From Corbicula japonica (lineage: Eukaryota > Mollusca > Bivalvia > Venerida > Cyrenidae), in contig JAZAYU010000198.1 in the NCBI GenBank assembly GCA_038501625.1, positions 744,001 through 808,000 on the forward strand: a DNA stretch of 64,000 nucleotides. Reading direction: 5' to 3'. The notes below the pieces were generated by a model. The model saw only the letters and a program-made list of their open reading frames with translations. It was not told the origin of the DNA and made no database searches. Of this stretch, positions 30,901-40,472 are shown piece by piece. The position numbers and the translations under genes were made by a program. The number at the start of each line of letters is the position of its first letter. Positions within the stretch are counted from its first letter, which is position 1.

Positions 30901-33900
30901 GGCTAATAAAATTTTAATTTACTAAAATAAATTTGGTCCGCGCGACTAAAAGCGAAAGTAGGATTTCTGAAACGTCACAGAAATCGAGATCGCGCATGAA
31001 GTGGTTGCTTTGTCAAATAAGGTGCTTAATAAAGCTCTATAATATTTAGATTCTTAAAAGTTCGTTAACGATAATTTAACAATATCATTGAAAATTCTGT
31101 CTATAAGAAAGAATTCGATCAGACCTTTTGTGTTCTGTTAGAGAGTTTATATACATGTATTGGAGTTTATATGGACAGATATGATTTTTCAATAGTATAT
31201 TCTTACTTAAGTTTAGGGCTGGGGCTTTAAGTCGTCCAAGAAATGTTTCCATTTAATATTTTTGCATCAAAGTCGAACTAAAGAACACAAAAACAATAAC
31301 CAGAGGACATTACTGTTAACTGCTATAATGTTATGCACATGTTTATAAACAAAACAGGAAAGCACACATTGATGGTCTGAAGCATTTGTTTTTTTTACTG
31401 TAATGTATACCTGCTGAGCCAATTTAACATTTTTGTCAGCAGCCCTGGAAACCACAGAAAATTAGAAGTTAGGTGCTGAAAACATACATACCATATCCCT
31501 GCACTGGGAAGGAAGGGGACAGGAATTTGCTGGAATTACTAACCATCCCCTGGTCCCCCAAAAGAAAAAGAATATCCCCATGAATTTAAAACAAATAAAA
31601 CAAGTAAAACACACAGAAGAGCAGTAGTATAACAACCTTAATTTCTGTCATTCTTCAGAAAATATCAAGGTTCCCAATCACTACGGTGAATGTAGCAACA
31701 ACAAATCTACATCAGTCAATTTTAGACCGTTCATACAAATATTAGCACTTGGTTGCTTTCAATATTGTTATAAAGTGTCAAAACTAGGACTAACATATCA
31801 AAAATCCCAATAAACTAAGTCGAAAATTCATCACTCATTAACATGTGCACCTGTCTTAATCACAGGCGGAAGGGTCGTACCTAGGTACACCACCCCACCC
31901 CCTTGCTGACACCCCTTCCCCCCAACCCAGTTAAAAAACTCCAGTCAACCAGAGAGCAGTTTGCAATGAATTTTATCTTTTTCTTAAAAAAAAGAACAAG
32001 AAAAAAATGCTCAAAAATTTTTTTTTGTATCATTCTGGTTACTTATCATAGCCTATGGTAGTTTACAATCCTTCCACCTGTGATCTTAATTAATCTTTAC
32101 AGTGCAAGGCATCCAAAAAGGTTATTAACAAATTTAAAGATTGGCACAGATTGTCTATTGAATGTCAGAGAAAAAGACCAAGTTTTACCTGTTCCTACTT
32201 ATTCATGAATTAAAGTCCACTAATAAATGATAATAATAAATTTTATTAAAATTAAAATTATTAACCAACACAACTGAAAAGACAATGTGTGAGGTCTAGC
32301 ACAAAATGAATTAGGTATGGAAAACAGTGACCGCTTTTTCCTTTGAACTCTAAATATCACCTTGATCAATCCTTTTCCCTTTGAGGTCATTATTTATAAT
32401 GGATAGTGGCACTATGGCAAATGTGTATATTCTAAGCAGTTAAGCTGCATTGTTCTTTTTAGAATTAGACCACATACCTATTTGTTTCTTGTTCACATTT
32501 TTTTATTTTTGGGGGGTGCAGAGGGGTTGGTGGGTGCATTTAATAGGACATGGGCATTGACAAATTATATGGATTTTTCAGTTAAGGTTTTAGAACTGTA
32601 ATATTTCCGCCAAACATAGACTAATGCCGTCACTAATTCGTTTTTTCCGTACGCCGATTCGTACGTTTCCGGTTGATACTATTTTTCGTAAAAGGAGTCT
32701 ACTCCAGCGTTTTTTTCCACAAAGGGGAAAGGGTCCCCTTCCCCTACGATTGGGAATTTTTCGTGTCGTAAAATCTTGAAATTGGGAAAAAAATCTGTCG
32801 CAAATTCAGCCAAATTGGGATTTTTTTAATTCATGTTAATAAACACTAGGGGTTTTATTCAGCTTCACTAAGCATCATAAGGTCTGGTTCCTTAACAGGA
32901 AACCCTCAAGTGATGTAACTGTTATGCCAGAACTAAGTAACTGCCAATCCAATGACTGTCTATGGAAAAAAAATTTCCATTGGCAGGAAAAGTTTCTTTG
33001 AGGTTGCAATTAATGTGAACTGAATCTGATGAATCTGCATTTGAAATTATAATCGAAGGAGTTGGGGGCTGGATTCAGTGTCAGATAGAGGCAATGTGTC
33101 CTTGGGCTACAGCTAGCTCAAGGATAGATTCTGAGTGGGACTCAGTTTGGTTTCCAAATATGTCAGAAGGCTGGATTCAAGTTTAGTTCCAGTCCGATTT
33201 ACGCGAGAAAGTACGGGAGGTTGCTCGATACCGGTACCTATATTCATTGGTTCAAATCGCTCAGACTCGGGACTCGTCGCCATTGGCATGGGATCGGTCG
33301 ATATATACCGAAAATCTCGCAACAAAAGAGTGACAGTGTTCGTATTTACTAACATTTTCCTTTGAATAATCGCTCATTCTAAACGTTGTTGTGAAGTTTG
33401 TAAACTACTTTCAGTTTCTGTAGACTGGTCTTTGCGCTTCAATTTTATCCATAAGAATCAGTCAACTTGCAATTATTGTCCGTAAACCAGTCTGAAAAAA
33501 GGACGTGTATAAAACGCGGACCGGAAGAAAGACTGCACATGTCTGTACTTTATTTAATGATAACAACTGTGTCTAACCGGATCGTTGATAAGAGTTACTC
33601 CCCTTTTGAACGATCCGGTTTGTTTACATTGAACGACATTTCTTGCAAAAAGTCTTTTGTCAATTGGGAAACGGCACAGTTTGTTGTTGAAAACATTAGC
33701 TTTGGGGATTGGGAAAGTCCGGTACTTTGGATTGGGAAAGTCCGGTACTTTGAATTGGGAAGACTCCGGTCAGCTTTGGGAATGGTACCGTTTTGCGGAG
33801 GTAGTTAAAGAAGAAAAAAAACCGCTGTGTAACTCTTTAGGTGTTTTCCGCGATTATGACGTCATTAATAACTTAATCTAATAATAACAAAGTGTGGATA

Positions 33901-36900
33901 TAAAATTGATGTAAAGTAAACAAATATTTTCATAACAAATACTCAAAATAAGTCTATAGACAAACAACACTCAGTAATGAATAGAGCTTATATGAAATTG
34001 ACCACCGTTCGATCAATCCTCCGTGGCGTAGTGGTAACGCTCAAGACTCTTCATTTTGACGGACCCGATTCAATCCTCGGGATAGGAACCTTTTTTCCCC
34101 TTTTTCTTCTTTTTGTTTAAAATTATTGTGAGGAAATTTTTGGAGAAAATAGTATAATCAATAGGTTTAAAATTCGGAAATAATTGTTATTATTCTTCAT
34201 ATTCATTTAATAGCCATGAAAACTGAAATATTGTAATGATATTACTACAAAATACTGACTCTTTTATAATACAGCAACAGAATCACGATATGAAACTAAA
34301 ATGATTATGGAATCTGTACTTTCATTTAGGAAAATGTTGCTATTTTATTGTTTCTATAATTGAACTGTAATTAGCTCACCTGAGCACGAAGTGCTCATGG
34401 TGAGCTTTTGTGATCGCCTGATGTCCGTCGTCCGTCCGTGCGTGCGTCGTCAACTTTTTCTTCAAACGACTTCTTCTCCTGAACTCCTGGGCCAATCTTG
34501 CTGAAACTTGGCAGGAATGTTACCTGCATGAAGCTTTACCAAAATTGTTCAAATGGTTCCAGTCCATTGCCTTTCTAGGTCACAGAGGTTAAAAATAGAT
34601 TTTGAACATGAAATTTTAAAAAATCTTCTTCTCTGAAACCGTAAGGCCTAGAACTTTGATATTTGCTGTGTAGCATCACCTAGTGGTCCTCTACCAAGAT
34701 TGTTCAAATTATAGCCCTGGGGTCAAAATTGGCCCGCCCCAGGGGTCACTTGATTTTACATAGACTTATATAGGAAAAACTATAAAAATCTTCTTGTCTG
34801 AAACCACAAGGCCTAGAGCTTAGATATTTGGCATTTAGCTTCCTCTAGTGGAACTCTACAAAGTTTGTTCAAATTATTTCCCTGGGGTCAAAATTGGCCC
34901 CGCTCTAGGGGTCACTACATTTTGCATAGACTTATATAGGAAAAACTTTAAAAATCTTCTTGTCTGAAACCACAAGGCCTAGAGCTTAGATATTTGGCAT
35001 TTAGCACCCTCTAGTGGAACTCTACAAAGATTGTTCAAATTATTTCCCTGGGGTGAAAATTGGCCCTGCCCCAGGGGTCAGTTCATTTGACATAGACTTA
35101 TATAGGAAAAACTTTAAAAATCTTCTTGTCTGAAACCACAAGGCCTAGAGCTTAGATATTTGGCATTTAGCATCCTCTAGTAGAACTCTACAAAGTTTGT
35201 TCAAATTATTTCCCTGGGGTCAAAATTGGCCCCACCCCAGGGGTCACTTCATTTTGCATAGACTTATATAGGAAAAACTTAAAAAATCTTCTTGTCTGAA
35301 ACCACAAGGCCTAGAGCTTAGATATTTGGCATTTAGCATCCTCTAGTGGAACTCTACAAAGTTTGTTCAAATTATTTCCCTGGGGTCAAAATTGGCCCCG
35401 CTCTAGGGGTCACTTCATTTTGCATAGACTTATATAGGAAAAACTTTAAAAATCTTCTTGTCTGAAACCACAAGGCCTAGAGCTTAGATATTTGGCATTT
35501 AGCACCCTCTAGTGGAACTCTACAAAGATTTTTCAAATTATTTCCCTGGGGTCAAAATTGGCCCCGCCCCATGGGTTACTTCATTTTATATAGACTTGTA
35601 TAGGAAAAACTTTAAAAATCTTCTTGTCTGAAACCACAAGCTGAGAGTACTTTTGTACTCAGGTGAGCGATATAGGGCCATCATGGCCCTCTTGTTTTGG
35701 GATACTTGTCTTATAAAACTAATTTTATGTGTTTGCACGATGATTTTTTCCTTTAAAAGAATGCTTTGGTTGCTATGGTTACGGTTGCCAAAATTACTTT
35801 TTTGAGGTTAAATTTTAACCAGCATAGCTGATTGCTTGCGTATTTCTTGTTTTTCAAAACGGGGATAATTTTGGCTGGGGTGGGTGGGGGTCGGTCGTAA
35901 TGGCGGGAATTTGGGCGGCAAATGTCCGATTGGGATTTGGAAATTTTAGAATCCCTGTTTGATTCTATACACATTGCAGATAATTTTAATGTATAACACA
36001 GTTATTTTACTGCATTAAACATGCACAAAAATCACAGATAAAAACTTGCCTAATTTTTGCAGATCGGAAAAATGTGCATTTCCGAAGATGGGGTACACTT
36101 TAAAAAAGTCAATTTATAAAGTGTTAGAAATAAATTCTAAACATTATGCTTGTTTTTTCCTGTTCAGATATGATGTCCTTAAACAATTAGCCTTTATTTT
36201 ACAAAATTTTACAAGGTTTCGAAGAAAAAGAGATGAATTTAGCTTCTAGTATGTTTGATTTTACAGCCCATTTTCCGAAACAGAGGGTCCCCTTCTAAAA
36301 TACTAAATTTCTCGAGTTACTCACGGTAAATGTTTTTTAAAACTCGTGTTTAGATGTCTAAATGGATGTACTTGGAAATGAAAACAACAAAATCCCAATC
36401 TGCAAAAGTGCATATTACAGTTCTAAAACCTTAAGTCAAAATGATAAATATTTAAAAATTTTCATTTAAAAGGAAGTCAGTTGCTTCTGAAAAAAACCCA
36501 TAAATTTAGTATGTACATACATGGTAAGATCAGTACCAGAAGCAGCAGAGGATTGAACATTCTGTGTCACATTATCAGTTACGTCCCTGACTGCCTCAGC
36601 TCTCAACGATACTACCATTTCCTGAGATCTGATGAGAAAAGTACATTTCTTTGAATACATTCAGCTCAGGAAAACTAGAATGTCTATACACTTTTAAAAT
36701 GATAATGCACATAGAATTAAAAAAAAATTACTAAACAAAATTGAAACTAGACTATGTTGGTTTGTCTGGCTGGTCAGTAAGTTGTTCTTTTAAAAACTAA
36801 GTTGTTACATTTTGATTCTACCAAATTGGTGATTATGCCAGCAAAACCTACAATATGACCATTATTGTTATTGTTGTGTCTATGATCTTGATCTTGAAGG

Positions 36901-37979
36901 GTTGGGTGCATACAGACTGTCTAGATTGTGTTGCTGAGTCCTTGGTCAATTTTAGCACTGGCAGATGATAAGCATAAACAGTGGTACTTAGTACCTTAGT
37001 TATGTCACAATTTCTTCCTGCTGGAATTGTGTATAAAGTGATCTTTATGATTGAATGTTGCAGAGATTATTTCACATGCTTTCTTTTTTGTTGAAATATG
37101 CTTACATTTTATCAGAATTTTGAGTTAAACTTGGGATTATTGTCACTAAACAAATTTTTTTTAAAAAATTGTATGTTTCAAGTAGTATCTAGTGAGCAAA
37201 ATAATCTTTGTCATAGGCACTTTCTTTACTTGTAAATCTTTTGGAAAAGAGCAAAAAAAATCAACCAAGTATGTACCAGAAAGTGCAGGCTTATCCTTAC
37301 TTATCTACACTGGTCGATTATGAAATGTAACTGGTCTCGTGTAGTAAACAGTTTAGAAAAAATGTTTTTGGTTATCTTTAATTCAAAGAAAAAATGTTGC
37401 TGAGATATTTCTTAATTATAATGGGTAGTCCCATAAGAACTGCTGTTGCTTAGATATAACCTACCGGTTGTCTGTTGAAGCCGGAACTTCATTGTGGGCT
37501 TCCTTGTTAGCTTCGCTGTAATCCTGACCTGAGTATAATGCTGCCATGGAGACCCTAGGAGATAAGACATCTTTATTCCATAAAGGTGGCAGAAAATGAC
37601 ATTTCGTGGGATTTTAAAGTTTATGTATCATAATTTTAGAAATAGATCTTAGCACTTATCACACACTTGTAAAGAAGTCTTAAGCTCTTGAATTTTATAC
37701 AGCCTTATAACTGTTCACTTGTGTTATTATGGCTTTTTGTTTTTCAAGAAAAGATAAAGTATTCCACCAGGTCTGATGAAAGCTTGCTCTGAAATCAAGG
37801 TTTATTTCTGTCAAGTATTTTTTGGACAGTAATGGATGTAGGTGATTTAATGTTGATTTTTTAAGATTTCAAATAATGAGCCATGATTCCATAAAAATGG
37901 TTTGTTTTAATAGTTTGCATAAATTAAATTTACCTTGAATAATTTCTCCAATCCAAATGTAGTTCTTTCTGTTCCTGAG
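27986..37979 (-). CDS. Partial minus-strand gene, six exons, helical protein of unknown family
   Basis: Exons in transcript order are 37934..37979, 37465..37554, 36521..36628, 31411..31444, 28739..28841 and 27986..28038. All have AG acceptors and GT donors (GTAAAT, GTAGGT, GTATGT, GTATAC, GTAAGC, GTAAGC), and every junction keeps the same frame, giving about 142 residues without a stop. Readable stretches include QEQKELHLDWRNYSR, MAALYSGQDYSEANKEAHNE, RAEAVRDVTDNVTQNVQSSA, NIELILQEPFAAANVQMFGE and LSKKSSTELAEIIMALE. It is mostly polar helix and unlike the beta-rich VPS13 repeats, so it is not VPS13D in reverse. I do not recognise the family. The 5' exons (above 38 kb) and 3' exons (at or beyond the gap) are not identified. 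The intron 31445..36520 holds the 3.85-kb TIR element. Confidence 0.65.
28039..31410. other. Introns of the minus-strand gene; little else
   Basis: Very AT-rich. A stretch at 29214..29330 reads on the minus strand as LELHDEHGGQTDDEKT followed by a stop, after a fair acceptor (ACTTTCCTTGAG). It might be an alternative last exon following 31411..31444, but support is thin. A CpG-bearing patch with CACAGAAATCGAGATCGCGC lies at 30935..31000. No repeats of families A or B occur here. Confidence 0.35.
33690..33775 (+). repeat. Short direct repeat GATTGGGAAAGTCCGGTACTTT
   Basis: Three imperfect units of about 25 bases (GATTGGGAAAGTCCGGTACT twice, then GAATTGGGAAGACTCCGG). It lies inside the 3.85-kb element and accounts for the overlapping short open frames there. 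Confidence 0.75.
34017..34089 (+). repeat. tRNA-like sequence with pol III terminator
   Basis: Contains an A-box-like TGGCGTAGTGG (34024) and a damaged B box (CGATTCAATCC), and is followed at 34091 by six T residues. Only four acceptor-stem pairs form (TCCT with AGGA), so it is a tRNA pseudogene or SINE head rather than a working tRNA. Confidence 0.5.
34371..35697 (+). mobile_element. Tandem-array element with CTCACCTGAGC / CAGGTGAGC ends
   Basis: Starts TTAGCTCACCTGAGCACGAA with a GAGCACGAAGTGCTC hairpin. Six to seven units of about 167 bp follow (TGTCTGAAACCACAAGGCCT, TATTTGGCATTTAGC, CCCTGGGGTCAAAATTGGCC). The end is CTCAGGTGAGCG, a GGGCCATCATGGCCC hairpin and TCTTGTTT. The subterminal hairpin before the 3' end is typical of Helentron-associated non-autonomous elements. 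Non-coding. Confidence 0.7.
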
Positions 37980-38794
37980 CTTGAAAGATAGAAAAGTAAT
38001 TCATGCAGTGTATAGCAATTCCCTGTTGGTTTTCCAGTCGTGGAATTTCCGCTTGGTTTTCCAGTTATTTTTAGATTTTTCCCAGGAATACAACCCATGT
38101 ATTAGCACTATACATTGATCAATATACTTAAAGTTAATTTTTTGAACATAATGAAATCAGTTAAGAAAGGAAACCGGTCCTCTGAACAGAGTGATGTCAA
38201 ACTTGAGATCTGAGGCTGGTTTTCAGTCTTGTTGCCAGGTTCCAGAGTAATTACTGTATTAAACAATGACATTGTCAGTGACAGTGTGCTTTACTTGGCT
38301 AAAGCATGGAAGCAAAAATCTTGTACACAATAATTTAATTAACAGCTGAATAAAAAGGCTTGTCTGGACAGGGATGCAGTGCACATGAATGATAATAATA
38401 CATCTTACTCTGTTATGCTGCCTAGGCTGTGAGTATTTTTGTGTGTGGTTTAACATACAATCTTTCTGTCAGTTATACTGATCATAAAATTAGCCTGTAG
38501 AAAGTGAGTCACTGCATTAAAGCAAACAATAAAATGCACTGACTATGAATTTCTATATTTTCTTGTGTGGATCTCTTTTTCTTGGACAAATTTCTCTATT
38601 TTCGTGATAAAACAACCAGTAAAGCACTAAACATTTCATTCATAACTTTGTCGGGGAATGTTTCTATTATCAGAACATAAAAAAATAATGTCACAAAATT
38701 CATTTGTTATCCAGTGGTAACCTCGAGTGGCAGAAAATCTGGTTTGTTTATTGATACCAAACTATTGTCTATCTTTGGAAAAGGAGGGACTCTT

Positions 38795-39680
38795 AAACCA
38801 GGATTTCAATGAAAATCCTGGTTATTAGATTGGTGTATGACGGCATGCATGCATGCGGGCTGCTTTAAACAGAGGGTTTCCAGTCAATAGCTTCAGTTTG
38901 GATAAACCCATTGATATAGCAAGCTTGCATGAAGACCATGCTTTGGGATTGGATTTGGGGCCAGTCTGGTCAAGATCACAGTTACTAAAATTAGAAAAAC
39001 AGTTTAAAGTCTATATCAGTTTGGATAAACCAATCTTGCTTAAACTTTGGATATAGCAAGCTTGCATGAAGACCTAGCTGGCGATTAGACTTGGGGCCAG
39101 TATGGTCAAGGTCAAGATCACTGTTACTAATGATAGAAAAATAGTTTCTGCTTAATAATTTGTGTTAAATTGGTGGTAATTTGGCAGTTTGTAGGTAGTT
39201 ATGATTGGGATTGGATTAAGGGCTTGTTGGGTCAAGGTCAAGGTCACTGTTACTTAAAATAGATAAAATGGTTTCTGGTCAATAACTTCTGTTTGAATTA
39301 ACCCATCTTGCTTAAACTTTTGATATAGCAAGCTTACTTGAAGACCTAGCTTGGGGTTAGTTGGGTCATTGTTTAGGTATTGTTACTAAAATAAAATTAG
39401 TTGCTGTCAATAACTTCAGTTTGGACTAACCAATCTTGCTGAAACTCTGAACATAGCAAGCGTGCATGAAGACCATGCATGGGATTGGATTAAGTGCCAG
39501 TTGGGTCAAGGTCACTGTTAAAAATGATAGAAAAACAGTTTCCACCTAATAATTTGTATTTAAATGGAGATATTTTGCTGAAATTTGGTTCACAGGTAGT
39601 TTATGTGCAATCTTAGCTTGGGATTCGATGAAAGACCAGTCGTATCAAGGTTACTGTTACTAAAAAATCTATAAGGATAA
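38795..39680 (+). mobile_element. AACCAGG-headed element with internal tandem units
   Basis: Opens AACCAGGATTTCAATGAAAA, similar to the heads at 14996 and 17843. It continues with imperfect units carrying CAGTTTGGATAAACCCAT, ATAGCAAGCTTGCATGAAGA and GGTCAAGGTCACTGTTACT near 38890, 39020, 39290 and 39415. No coding frame. Confidence 0.55.
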
Positions 39681-39683
39681 TTA

Positions 39684-40245
39684 TGTCTCCCCCCCCCCCC
39701 CCCCTCAACCTGAGACATATTGTTTTATCCCTGTCCGTCACTCTGTCTGTCACACTCCGTTTCTGCTCAATAACTGGAGTACTGTTTGACCCAGGGCATT
39801 CAAACTTAACAGGGTGATGGCCCTTATTGAGTAGAAGAACCCTATTGATTTTGGGGTCAGTAGGTCAAAGGTCAAGGTCACAGGGGCCCGAGATAGATAA
39901 TTCAGGGGTTCTGGGTGTCTAGGTATGATCATGGGCTTTTCTGTGTGATGGGGGAGACATATTGTTTTTGCCCTGTCCATCTGTCACACTTTGTTTCCGC
40001 TCAATAACTAGAGTACCGTTTGACCCACAGCATTCAAACTTCACAGGGTGATGGCCCTTATTGAGTAGAAGAACCCTATTGATTTGGGGGTCAGTAGGTC
40101 AATGGTCAATGTCACAGGGGCCTGAAGAGTGAAAACCGTTTCCGCTCAATAACAGGAGTTCTATTTCACCCAGAGCCTTCAAGCTTCATACGATGGATGT
40201 CCTTATTGAGTAGAGATTTTACTATTTCTTCTATTTAATAATCAA
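39684..40245 (+). repeat. Direct repeat of GAGACATATTGTTTT units with a 16-C run
   Basis: A C16 homopolymer (39689..39704) opens two large copies (from about 39712 and 39953), each with CACTYYGTTTCYGCTCAATA, GGTGATGGCCCTTATTGAGT and GGTCAGTAGGTCAA motifs. A shorter third copy starts at 40138. It ends about 230 bases before the first C-terminal VPS13D exon. Confidence 0.65.
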
Positions 40246-40472
40246 ATCAAGTGTTTGGCACAATACTGATCTAACTCATAAAAAGCACAATACTATATGA
40301 AGGAGAGTCCAGTTTTCTTCTAAGCTCTTCAAATGTTTTTGTTTGATTAGCAGGTATTTAATAACGGGGCATTTTACCTTCTTGTTTCAATCATTTTAGA
40401 ATCACTTTAGCTTTGTTTTTGAAATGGTCTAAATAAATCATAATAACAATGATTTCTCTTTCTGACTTCCAG

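Larger units (their letters stand above)
32583..36433. mobile_element. 3.85-kb element with perfect 23-bp terminal inverted repeats
   Basis: Starts TTAAGGTTTTAGAACTGTAA then TAT and ends with the exact complement ATA then TTACAGTTCTAAAACCTTAA. The outermost TTAA could be a TTAA target-site duplication, in which case the TIR proper is GGTTTTAGAACTG. No transposase frame is visible. The interior has CpG-containing unique DNA, a tRNA-like unit (34017..34089) and a nested tandem-array element (34371..35697). The whole lies in an intron of the minus-strand gene. Confidence 0.6.

Noticed and set aside
34017..34089. Functional tRNA gene
   Set aside because: Acceptor stem pairs over only four bases and the B box is damaged.
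27986..37979. The minus-strand exons as an inverted piece of VPS13D itself
   Set aside because: The peptide is polar and helical, with none of the beta-rich repeat character or known motifs of the VPS13D middle region.
38391..38425. 18-base minus-strand micro-exon between CACAG and GTAAGA
   Set aside because: Contains stops in the frame required by exon 37934..37979.
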